From Xanthomonas bonasiae (lineage in GTDB: Bacteria; Pseudomonadota; Gammaproteobacteria; Xanthomonadales; Xanthomonadaceae): DNA of 64,000 nucleotides. The position numbers and the translations under genes were made by a program. The DNA lies in assembly GCF_017163705.1 (NCBI RefSeq), contig NZ_JAFIWB010000003.1, positions 186,001 to 250,000 on the forward strand, given 5' to 3'. Position 1 is the stretch's first letter. Each line of letters starts with the position of its first letter. This document shows, piece after piece, positions 8,998 through 16,481 of the stretch. Below the pieces are notes generated by a model that worked only from the letters and a program-made list of their open reading frames with translations, did no database searches and was not told where the DNA came from.

Positions 8998-9738
8998 ATG
9001 GACAAACTCAGTCTCATTGGCTTGCTGTTGGCGATCGCCTCGCTGGTCGGCGGCAGCATCCTCAAGGGCGCCGGCGTTTCGGCGCTGTGGTCGCCGGCCG
9101 CGTTCGTGATCGTGATCGTCGGCACCGTCGCCGCGATCCTGGTGCATACCCCGCCGGCGGTGTTCAAGCGCGCGTTCCAGATCGCCAAATGGATCCTGCA
9201 TCCGCCGGCCAGCGATCGCCAGGCGCTGCTGCAGCAGATCGTGGAGTGGAGCAACATCGCCCGCCGCCAGGGCCTGCTCGGCCTGGAGAACCAGGTGCAG
9301 CAGCAGCACGACCCGTTCGTGCGCAAGGGCCTGCAGATGCTGGTCGACGGGGTGGAGCCGGAATCGATCCGGCACATGCTGGAAATCGACCTGGACGGCC
9401 AGGAACACTGCGACCTGGCCGCGGCCAAGGTGTTCGAAGGCATGGGCATCTATGCGCCGACGCTGGGCATCATCGGCGCGGTGCTGGGGCTGATCGCGGT
9501 GATGAAGAACCTCGCCGACCCGAGCAAGCTCGGCCACGGCATCGCCGCCGCGTTCACCGCCACCATCTACGGCATCGCCTCGGCCAACCTGCTGTTCCTG
9601 CCGATGGCCAGCAAGCTCAAGAGCGTGATCAAGCACAGCAGCGGCGAGCGCGAAATGATCATCGAAGGGCTCATCGCCATCGCCCAGGGCGAGAACCCGC
9701 GCAACATCGAATCGAAGCTGGCCGGCTTCTTGCATTGA
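8998..9738 (+). CDS. motC: MotA/MotC-type flagellar stator subunit
   Basis: A 246-aa MotA-family protein, one half of a flagellar stator ion channel in the inner membrane. Two N-terminal helices (~6-22 and ~31-52) and two later ones (~145-165 and ~180-200, ending NLLFLPMASKLK) frame a cytoplasmic loop. The motif MGIYAPTLGIIGAVLGLIAV is typical of the family. The ATG at 8998 was chosen since upstream codons fall in repeat DNA. Position before motD, parC and parP matches the motC-motD pair of Pseudomonas rather than a primary motAB, which I infer lies elsewhere. Symbol follows that context. Confidence 0.88.
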   Translation: MDKLSLIGLLLAIASLVGGSILKGAGVSALWSPAAFVIVIVGTVAAILVHTPPAVFKRAFQIAKWILHPPASDRQALLQQIVEWSNIARRQGLLGLENQVQQQHDPFVRKGLQMLVDGVEPESIRHMLEIDLDGQEHCDLAAAKVFEGMGIYAPTLGIIGAVLGLIAVMKNLADPSKLGHGIAAAFTATIYGIASANLLFLPMASKLKSVIKHSSGEREMIIEGLIAIAQGENPRNIESKLAGFLH

Positions 9739-9748
9739 CCCGACGACT

Positions 9749-10738
9749 ATGGCCCGCAAGCGTCAGCACGAAGATCACGTCAACCATGAGGCATGGGCCA
9801 TCCCCTATGCCGATCTGATGACGTTGCTGCTCGCCTTCTTCGTGGTGATGTACGCGCTGTCCACGGTCAACGAGGCCAAGTACCGGGTCATGGCCGACGC
9901 GATGAGCACCGCCTTCGGCGGCGCGCCGCGGACGATGAGCCCGGTGCAGGTCGGCGATCATCTGATGCAGGGCCAGGGCGGCGCGCGCCCGACCCCGATC
10001 AAGTCCAGCCCGGCGCTGTCCCTGCCCGATCCGAACCGGCTGCCCTCGGCCTCGCCGCTGCGCTCGCCCAGCGCGCTGCGCGACGAGGAGCAGCTGCGGC
10101 GCGCGCAGCGCCAGCTCGACGGCATCGCCGACCGGCTCGGCGCCGCCCTGGCGCCGCTGATCCAGAAGAAGCTGATCACCGTGCGCCATGCCGGGCTGTG
10201 GATCGAAGTGGAGATCAACAGCGACATCCTGTTCGGCTCCGGCTCCGCGTCGCTGGACCAGAGCGCCCGCGCCACCCTGGCGCAGCTGGCGCAGGTGCTG
10301 GTGCCGGTGCCCAACGGCGTGCGCGTGGAGGGCTATACCGACAACAGCCCGATCGCCACCCTGCAGTTCCCGTCGAACTGGGAACTGTCGGCGGCGCGCG
10401 CGGCCAGCGTGGTGCATCTGTTCGCCGACCAGGGCCTGCAACCGTCGCGGCTGTCGATGATCGGCTACGGCGAGTTCCGCCCGCGGGCCGACAACGACAG
10501 CCAGGCCGGCCGCAACGCCAACCGCCGCGTGGTGCTGGTGATCCTGGCCGACGCCGGCGGTCCCGACAGCGGCAGCGGCACGGCGCCCGTCGCCGCGGCC
10601 GGCACGCCGACGCCGCAAGACCGATTGACCGATACCGCCGGCGCCGCGCCGGCGACCCCGCTACATTCCGCCGCGGCGGCCACCGGCAATGCCGGCCCGT
10701 CCCGCGCGGTACCTGCCGCCATTGAAGGAGTGAACTGA
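9749..10738 (+). CDS. motD: MotB/MotD-type stator subunit with peptidoglycan-binding domain
   Basis: A 329-aa MotB-family protein. One transmembrane helix near residues 19-38 (PYADLMTLLLAFFVVMYALS) carries the proton-binding Asp at residue 22. A disordered Pro/Ser segment follows, then an OmpA-like peptidoglycan-binding domain with DILFGSGSASLD, VEGYTDNSPI and MIGYGEFRPRADN. The tail after the domain (~275-329) is Ala/Thr-rich. It follows motC by 10 bp, and its TGA stop shares a base with the parC ATG (TGATG). Anchoring to the cell wall and ion conduction together with MotC are known roles of the family. Confidence 0.9.
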   Translation: MARKRQHEDHVNHEAWAIPYADLMTLLLAFFVVMYALSTVNEAKYRVMADAMSTAFGGAPRTMSPVQVGDHLMQGQGGARPTPIKSSPALSLPDPNRLPSASPLRSPSALRDEEQLRRAQRQLDGIADRLGAALAPLIQKKLITVRHAGLWIEVEINSDILFGSGSASLDQSARATLAQLAQVLVPVPNGVRVEGYTDNSPIATLQFPSNWELSAARAASVVHLFADQGLQPSRLSMIGYGEFRPRADNDSQAGRNANRRVVLVILADAGGPDSGSGTAPVAAAGTPTPQDRLTDTAGAAPATPLHSAAAATGNAGPSRAVPAAIEGVN

Positions 10739-11526
10739 TGCGCATCTGGGCGATTGCCAACCAGAAGGGTGGCGTGGGCAAGACCACGACCACGCTGGCG
10801 CTGGGCCGTGGCCTGGCCATGCTCGGCCACCGCGTGCTGATGCTGGATCTCGATCCGCACGCCTCGCTGACCCGCGCCTTCGACGTGCCGCAGGACCCGC
10901 CGCCGAGCGGCGTGCTGGACCTGTTCGCCACGCCGCCGAGCGACCTGGCCGCGCTGGCCCGCGACAGCGCCATCGAACGCCTCAGCTACGTCTGCGGGCA
11001 GACCGCGCTGGCCACGCTGGAGCGGCGCAGCGCCAACCAGCCCGGGCTGGGCCTGGCGCTGCAGCAGGCGATGGCGCGGCATGCCGGCCAGCACGACTAC
11101 ATCCTGCTCGATTGCCCGCCGACCCTGGGCCTGCTGATGATCAATGCGCTGGCCGCGGCCGACCGGGTGATCATCCCGACCCAGGCCGAGCCGCTGGCGC
11201 TGCACGGGCTGGCCAGCATGGTCCGCACCGTGGACATGGTCGAGCGCTCGCGCCGCCGTCCCCTGCCCGCCTCGATCCTGCCGACCCTGTTCGACAAGCG
11301 CACCCGCGCCGGCAACGACACCTTGCGGCAGATGCAGGACAGCTACGGCGAGCGGGTCTGGGAAGACGCGATCCCGGTCGACACCAAAATCTGCAACGTC
11401 AAGGCGTTGACGGTGGCCGGCGTCCCCGGCGACTACCCCGGCCGCGGCCTGGCCGCCTACCGCCGCGCGCTGGAATGGCTGATCGCCAGCGACGCCACGC
11501 CCATGGAGCAGGAGCAGGCCGCATGA
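10738..11526 (+). CDS. parC: ParC-like ParA-family ATPase for chemotaxis array positioning
   Basis: A 262-aa ParA/MinD-type ATPase. The Walker A motif is NQKGGVGKTTTT at residues 8-19, with LMLDLDPHASLTRAF and ILLDCPPTLGLLMINA as Walker A' and B. GAAGGAG precedes the ATG. Gene order (after motD, before a CheW-domain protein that overlaps by ATGA) matches ParC of Vibrio and Pseudomonas, which places chemotaxis arrays at the pole and segregates them at division. A chromosome-partitioning ParA is less likely because no parB is adjacent. Confidence 0.85.
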   Translation: MRIWAIANQKGGVGKTTTTLALGRGLAMLGHRVLMLDLDPHASLTRAFDVPQDPPPSGVLDLFATPPSDLAALARDSAIERLSYVCGQTALATLERRSANQPGLGLALQQAMARHAGQHDYILLDCPPTLGLLMINALAAADRVIIPTQAEPLALHGLASMVRTVDMVERSRRRPLPASILPTLFDKRTRAGNDTLRQMQDSYGERVWEDAIPVDTKICNVKALTVAGVPGDYPGRGLAAYRRALEWLIASDATPMEQEQAA

Positions 11527-12881
11527 ACACGCCCGGGGTCATCGACGACTATCTGGAAGGCCTGCTGCACGACGTGATCGCCGAAGAGCGCGACGCCGAA
11601 CGCCAGGCCACGCTCGCCGCGGCCAGCGCCGCAGTGACGCCGGAACCGGAACCGGTGCGCGCCGTCGAGGCCGCCGCGCCGGTGGTCCCCTCCGCGGAGG
11701 ACATCGCTGCCGCGGTGCTGGCCGAAGCCGATTCCGATCCGGCCCTGGCCGGCATCATGTCGCAGCAGGCCCTTGCGCCCAAGCCGGCTGGCCCCACCCC
11801 GGAGGAACTCGCCGCCGCGGTGCTGGCCGAAGCCGACGCCGATCCGGCCCTGGCCGGCATCATGTCGCAGCAGGCCCTGGCGCCCAAGCCGGCTGGCCCC
11901 ACCCCGGAGGAACTCGCCGCCGCCGTGCTGGCCGAAGCCGACGCCGACCCGGCCCTGGCCGGCATCATGTCGCAGCAGGCCCTGGCGCCCAAGCCGGCCG
12001 GCCCCACCCCGGAGGAACTCGCCGCCGCGGTGCTGGCCGAAGCCGACGCCGACCCGGCGCTGGCCGGCATCATGTCGCAGCAGGCCCTGGCGCCCAAGCC
12101 GGCCGGCCCGACCCCGGAAGAACTCGCTGCCGCGGTGCTGGCCGAAGCCGACGCCGATCCGGCCCTGGCCGGCATCATGTCGCAGCAGGCGCCGTCCGCC
12201 GCCGACCGTGAGGCCGATCTCGAGGTGGTCGCGGCGATGGAGATGCAACGCGCCGCCGCGCCGCCGCGCGACCTGGCCGCCGAAGACGACGCCGCCGCCG
12301 CGCGTGCGGTCAAGCGCCCGCCGATGGCGGTGCCGCCGGAACGCCGCGTCGAGGCCGAGCGTGCGCAGGCCGCGGGATCGCGGCTGCCGCCCAACCTGCA
12401 GGCGTTCATGGCCCCGAGCGCCCCCCACGAAGCCTCCCCGCACCAGCGTCGCGCGCCGGACCGCAGCACCCGCTGGCTGCGCCTGCGCTGCGGCGAACAG
12501 GCCTATGCGCTGGAACTGCTGAAGGTGCAGGAAGTGGTGCTGCCGGTGCCGTTGCTGGCGCTGCGCGGCACCCCGACGGCGATGCTGGGGATCATGAACC
12601 TGCGCGGCCAGGTGGTGCCGGTGATCGACCTGGGCATCCACCTGGGCGCCGCGCCGATCGAGATGGACATGCTGACCCGGGTGGTGGTGCTGGAAGAGAA
12701 CGGCGAGACCCTGGGCCTGCGCGTGTCCGCGGTCGAGGACGTGGCCAGCCTCACCGACCAGCAGATCGAGCCGCCGGACAACGCCCGCATCTGCCGCATC
12801 TCCAACCACCTGTTCCGCGGCGTGGCGCGGCTGGGGCCGCAGCCGATGATCCTGCTCGACGCCGAGCAACTGCTGCACTGA
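11523..12881 (+). CDS. parP: ParP-like protein: N-terminal tandem repeats and C-terminal CheW/AIF domain
   Basis: A 452-aa protein overlapping parC (ATGA). Residues 1-50 begin MNTPGVIDDYLEGLLHDVI. Residues 56-222 are five tandem repeats (a 27-residue first unit then four of 35). Residues ~223-310 are Ala/Arg-rich. Residues ~315-452 form a CheW-like domain with RWLRLRCGEQAYALELL, IMNLRGQVVPVIDLG and a final ILLDAEQLLH. In Vibrio, ParP uses such an array-integration domain to bind CheA and its N-terminal part to bind ParC; I infer the same here. A plain coupling protein is a less likely alternative given the repeat half and its position after parC. Confidence 0.82.
   Translation: MNTPGVIDDYLEGLLHDVIAEERDAERQATLAAASAAVTPEPEPVRAVEAAAPVVPSAEDIAAAVLAEADSDPALAGIMSQQALAPKPAGPTPEELAAAVLAEADADPALAGIMSQQALAPKPAGPTPEELAAAVLAEADADPALAGIMSQQALAPKPAGPTPEELAAAVLAEADADPALAGIMSQQALAPKPAGPTPEELAAAVLAEADADPALAGIMSQQAPSAADREADLEVVAAMEMQRAAAPPRDLAAEDDAAAARAVKRPPMAVPPERRVEAERAQAAGSRLPPNLQAFMAPSAPHEASPHQRRAPDRSTRWLRLRCGEQAYALELLKVQEVVLPVPLLALRGTPTAMLGIMNLRGQVVPVIDLGIHLGAAPIEMDMLTRVVVLEENGETLGLRVSAVEDVASLTDQQIEPPDNARICRISNHLFRGVARLGPQPMILLDAEQLLH
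11688..12188 (+). repeat. Five in-frame tandem repeats, 105-bp period, inside parP
   Basis: Four full units of 105 bp follow a truncated first unit of 81 bp; the ATG of the GIMSQQ motif recurs at 11757, 11862, 11967, 12072 and 12177. Each unit encodes PTPEELAAAVLAEADADPAL followed by AGIMSQQ and a linker ALAPKPAG. The protein copies are almost identical, and most DNA differences are silent, such as GTGCTG/GTGCTG contexts and GAT/GAC. This points to recent duplication within the gene under selection for the protein sequence. Confidence 0.95.
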
Positions 12882-13112
12882 GCGCGCGAGGGCAGGCCCG
12901 CCGTGCTTGCGCACCTGCGCGGCAAGCCGGGCCAGCAAGGGAACCTGTGCCGGCAGGCGCCCCGCAACGGCGCAGTGCCGTGCGCGCCCGGGCGCCGCAC
13001 GGCCAGTGGCCGCGTGCGGCGCGCCCCAACCCAGGCCTCGAGCCAGCGGCGATGCGCCGTGGCAGCGGCGGCCGGCAACTGCCAACCCTGCCGCACTTTC
13101 CCGATGCGCCGC

Positions 13113-13139
13113 TAAAGCTTCCCGCGCATTGGCCGTTAT
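13113..13139 (+). promoter_or_regulatory. Sigma-28 (FliA) promoter for STAS-cheY-cheA
   Basis: TAAAGCTT (13113-13120), 11 bases, GCCGTTAT (13132-13139). This is close to the enteric/Pseudomonas FliA consensus TAAAGTTT-N11-GCCGATAA and lies 31 bp upstream of the STAS gene start. The remaining sequence back to the parP stop (12882-13112) is GC-rich and holds no gene I can support. Confidence 0.85.
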
Positions 13140-13170
13140 CTGCCCTAGAACCATTCCGTGCGGAGCAATG

Positions 13171-13479
13171 ATGAGCACAGTGACCCTTGGCGAAGATCTC
13201 GGCATCGAGACCAGCGCCGACCTGAAACAACGGCTGACCCCGTTCCTGGCGTCGGACGACGAGCTGCAGCTGGACGCCGGCGAGGTCCGCCGCATCCATA
13301 CCGCATCCGTGCAGGTGCTGTGCGCATTCGTCGATGCACGTCGGAAGGACGGCAAGAGCACTGTGTTCGCAACCTGCAACGACACGTTCCGCGACGCGGC
13401 ACGCCTGCTAGGGGTCAGCGCATCGCTGGGCCTTCCTGCAACCCCTGATAACCTGAAATCTGTGGAGAACGCCGCATGA
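13171..13479 (+). CDS. Small STAS-domain protein upstream of cheY2
   Basis: A 102-aa cytoplasmic protein with a STAS-like fold: LQLDAGEVRRIHTASVQVLC corresponds to the central strand and helix, where anti-anti-sigma factors carry a phosphorylatable Ser. Here the position reads HTAS. STAS proteins relay signals through partner kinases or bind ligands. There are two adjacent ATGs (13168, 13171); the second is better spaced from CGGAG at 13161-13165. The stop overlaps the cheY2 ATG (ATGA), so the two are coupled. A sigma-28 promoter lies just upstream. Its partner is unknown; a link to CheA2 or CheY2 is inference from position. Confidence 0.8.
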   Translation: MSTVTLGEDLGIETSADLKQRLTPFLASDDELQLDAGEVRRIHTASVQVLCAFVDARRKDGKSTVFATCNDTFRDAARLLGVSASLGLPATPDNLKSVENAA

Positions 13480-13841
13480 GCGCACGTATTTTGGTGGTGG
13501 ACGATTCGGCGTCGATGCGCCAGATGGTCTCCTTTGCCCTCACTTCGGCCGGTTTCGCGGTCGAGGAAGCCGAAGACGGCCAGGTCGCCCTCGGCCGCGC
13601 CCAGGGCCAGCGCTTCAACGCGGTGGTCACCGACGTCAACATGCCGAACATGGACGGCATCTCGCTGATCCGCGCGCTGCGCCAGCTGCCGGACTACAAG
13701 TTCACGCCGATGCTGATGCTGACCACCGAGTCGGCGGCGGACAAGAAGTCCGAAGGCAAGGCCGCCGGCGCCACCGGCTGGCTGGTCAAGCCGTTCAACC
13801 CGGAACAGCTGATCGCCACCGTCCAGAAAGTCCTGGGCTGA
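13476..13841 (+). CDS. cheY: CheY, chemotaxis response regulator (second copy)
   Basis: A 121-aa receiver domain. D9-D10 form the acidic pocket, D53 in VVTDVNMPNMDG is the phosphoacceptor, T in MLTTES and K in WLVKPFNPEQ complete the active site. It diverges from the first CheY and resembles the CheY-like receivers encoded directly upstream of a receptor-linked cheA in many proteobacteria. It is coupled to the STAS gene by overlap and followed after 34 bp by cheA2. Whether it binds the motor, or acts as a phosphate sink for the first CheY, cannot be read from sequence. Confidence 0.93.
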   Translation: MSARILVVDDSASMRQMVSFALTSAGFAVEEAEDGQVALGRAQGQRFNAVVTDVNMPNMDGISLIRALRQLPDYKFTPMLMLTTESAADKKSEGKAAGATGWLVKPFNPEQLIATVQKVLG

Positions 13842-13875
13842 TTTCCTCTCCACCCTTTTTCCGGATTCCCCGCCC

Positions 13876-15876
13876 ATGAGCATGGACCTGCAACGTTTCC
13901 ACGCCACCTTCTTCGAGGAGAGCCGCGAAGGGCTGGACGCGATGGAAGCCGGATTGCTGTCGCTGGAAGAAGGCAACCGCGATCCCGAAGTGATCAACTC
14001 GGTGTTCCGCGCCGCGCACTCGATCAAGGGCGGCGCCGCCACCTTCGGCTTCGAGGCGATGGCCGGCCTGACCCACGTGCTGGAGACGCTGCTCGACGAG
14101 CTGCGCTCGGGCAAGCGCGAGGTGGAAGCGCACGCGATCGATGCGATCCTGGGGTCGGTGGACGTGCTGCGCGCCTTGCTGCGCGAAGCCGAGCACGGCA
14201 CCCCGGCCGATCCGGTCGCGGTCAAGGCGGTGCACGACCGCCTGCAGCAGGCCCTCAACGGCAACGCCGCCGCCGCGCCCGCCGCGACCCCGGCCGCCAA
14301 CCAGCCGGCCGAACCGGAAGCCTGGCAGATCGGCTTCACCCCGGCGCCGTCGCTGTTCATGAGCGGCAACGACCCGCTGCGCATCATCCGCGAACTCGAA
14401 CACCTCGGCCCGCTGCAGGTCGCCTGCCGCACCGCGCGCCTGCCCGGCTTCAGCGACCTCGACCCGCTCGAGGCCTATCTGGCCTGGGACCTGGGCCTGG
14501 TCGGCAAGATCCCGCGCAGCGCGATCGAAGACACCTTCGCCTGGGTCATCGACGACTGCGAACTGGACATCCGCGCGGTGCCGCCGCCGAGCCTGGCCAA
14601 CGCGCCCGCCCCGACCCTGGCGCAGCCGCCGGCCAGCGCCACCGCCGCGCCGGCCGCTGCCGTGGCCGCCAATGCGCCGGCCGGCAACGCCGCCGCCGCG
14701 CACGAAGCGGAAAGCTCGATCCGGGTCAGCGTCGACAAGGTCGATGCGCTGATCAACCTGGTCGGCGAACTGGTCATCACCCAGGCCATGCTCAAGCAGG
14801 TCTCCGGCGATCTCGACCCGGCCCATGCCGAGCGCCTGTTCGCCGGCCTGGACCTGCTCGAACGCAATACCCGCGACCTGCAGGAAGCGGTGATCGGCGT
14901 GCGCATGCTGCCGGTGGACGCGGTGTTCCGCCGCTTCCCGCGCCTGGTCCGCGACCTGTCCACCCGCCTCGGCAAGCAGGTGCGGCTGCGCACCATCGGC
15001 GAAGGCACCGAACTGGACAAGGGCCTGATCGAAAAGATCGCCGATCCGCTGGTGCACCTGGTGCGCAATTCGATCGATCACGGCCTGGAAATGCCGGAAG
15101 CGCGCCGCGCCGCCGGCAAGGACGAGACCGGCACCATCACCCTGGCCGCCTCGCACCAGGGCGGGCACATCGTCATCGAAGTCAGCGACGACGGCGCCGG
15201 CCTCAACCGCGACCGCATCCTGGCCAAGGCCGCCGAACGCGGCCTGAGCGTGCCGGACAACCCGACCGACGCGCAGGTGTGGGACCTGATCTTCGCGCCC
15301 GGCTTCTCCACCGCCGACGCGGTCACCGACCTGTCCGGCCGCGGCGTGGGCATGGACGTGGTCCGCCGCAACATCCAGGGCCTGGGCGGCGAAGTGCAGC
15401 TGGAAAGCAATTCCGGCCGCGGCACCCGCGTGCTGATCCGCCTGCCGCTGACCCTGGCGATCCTGGACGGCATGACCGTGTCGGTCGCCGGCGAGACCCT
15501 GATCCTGCCGCTGGCCTACGTGCTCGAAGCGCTGCAGCCGCAGCCCGACGACATCCGCAGCATGGCCGGCGAAGGCCGCGTGTTGCGGGTCCGCGGCGAA
15601 TACCTGCCGATCCTCTCGCTCAGCGATTCGTACGGCTACGGCCGCACCGAGCAGGCCGAGCCGCTGGTGGTGGTGGTCGAGGCCGACGGCCAGAAGATCG
15701 CGCTGGAAGTGGACGAACTGGTCGGCCAGCAGCAGGTGGTGGTCAAGAACATCGAGAACAACTACCGGCGCATCGGCGGCATCTCCGGCGCCACCATCCT
15801 CGGCGACGGCCGCGTCGCCCTGATCGTGGACATCGGCGGGCTGGTGCGGTCGCTGAAGGTGCCGCAAGCGGCCTGA
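13876..15876 (+). CDS. cheA: CheA, chemotaxis histidine kinase (second copy)
   Basis: CheA2 has 666 aa. The HPt domain (1-110) holds His48 in FRAAHSIKGGAATFGF. A distinct P2-like domain (~147-235, EAWQIGFTPAPSLFMSG onward) is present and could dock CheY/CheB; it is lacking in CheA1. Dimerisation begins at SSIRVSVDKVDALINLVG (~280). The ATPase domain has LVHLVRNSIDHGLEMP (~393), DDGAGLN (~439) and GRGVGMDVV (~489). P5 occupies ~522-666. Its position at the head of the receptor array, with Tsr-like receptors downstream, suggests this kinase is the main partner of those receptors. Confidence 0.95.
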   Translation: MSMDLQRFHATFFEESREGLDAMEAGLLSLEEGNRDPEVINSVFRAAHSIKGGAATFGFEAMAGLTHVLETLLDELRSGKREVEAHAIDAILGSVDVLRALLREAEHGTPADPVAVKAVHDRLQQALNGNAAAAPAATPAANQPAEPEAWQIGFTPAPSLFMSGNDPLRIIRELEHLGPLQVACRTARLPGFSDLDPLEAYLAWDLGLVGKIPRSAIEDTFAWVIDDCELDIRAVPPPSLANAPAPTLAQPPASATAAPAAAVAANAPAGNAAAAHEAESSIRVSVDKVDALINLVGELVITQAMLKQVSGDLDPAHAERLFAGLDLLERNTRDLQEAVIGVRMLPVDAVFRRFPRLVRDLSTRLGKQVRLRTIGEGTELDKGLIEKIADPLVHLVRNSIDHGLEMPEARRAAGKDETGTITLAASHQGGHIVIEVSDDGAGLNRDRILAKAAERGLSVPDNPTDAQVWDLIFAPGFSTADAVTDLSGRGVGMDVVRRNIQGLGGEVQLESNSGRGTRVLIRLPLTLAILDGMTVSVAGETLILPLAYVLEALQPQPDDIRSMAGEGRVLRVRGEYLPILSLSDSYGYGRTEQAEPLVVVVEADGQKIALEVDELVGQQQVVVKNIENNYRRIGGISGATILGDGRVALIVDIGGLVRSLKVPQAA

Positions 15877-16481
15877 TCGCTTCGGTCGATGCACCGCCGA
15901 CGACGCGGCAGCGCGTCGTCGGCCAACGAAATCGCGGCCAAAACCGTTGCTTTCGGAACACGCCGCATCCTGGACGGGGACTCCCCACGCGTCGTGACGC
16001 AGACGGGTCCGTGCAGTCGAACACATCGACGTTGGCGTTCGGCTCGGTGCAATGCCGAGAACGCCAAGGGCATGATGCCTGCTCGCGGATGCGCCTGATG
16101 CATACCGCAGAGTCACCAGAAATCAGGTAGCCGAACACGCAGCTGCGCTCGAGACCCGCTTCGCCGGGATCGGGCGCCGATCGCGCAGGCTGCAGCGGCG
16201 ATGCAGCAGGCCGCACGACCCCACCGCATGCGCCCCAAGAACGCCGGCACCATCGCCGGCGCGAAGAGAAAGCAGGCCGGACACCGACGCTGGCCGCCGA
16301 CGCTCCATTTTTCAGACGCCACGACCGCTACGCCGCAGACCCCAGACGCGATGCCCAGGATCCATGGGCAGGGCGCGCGGTCTTGCGGCTACAGCGGCCT
16401 TCCTGCAGGGACGCCGCAAACGCAACTGACATCCTCACGTCAGCCGATCTTCCATGCCCTCGGGCTTCCTGGAACTCTGCA
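15877..16481. other. 605-bp gap between cheA2 and MCP1, no supported gene
   Basis: An 11-bp-stem hairpin sits just after cheA2 (GCCGACGACGC at 15896-15906 with its complement at 15913-15923) but has no T run. Short open frames occur on both strands, none with a convincing start or composition. A partial -10-like GCCGATCT is at 16443-16450, but the -35 position reads AACTGACA, so I do not claim a sigma-28 promoter for MCP1. Confidence 0.5.

Noticed and set aside
11688-12188. The 105-bp direct repeats as a CRISPR or plasmid iteron array.
   Set aside because: They are in frame within an intact CheW-domain gene and encode a conserved 35-residue unit.
16443-16450. Sigma-28 promoter for MCP1 at GCCGATCT.
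   Set aside because: The -35 reads AACTGACA; not enough to call.
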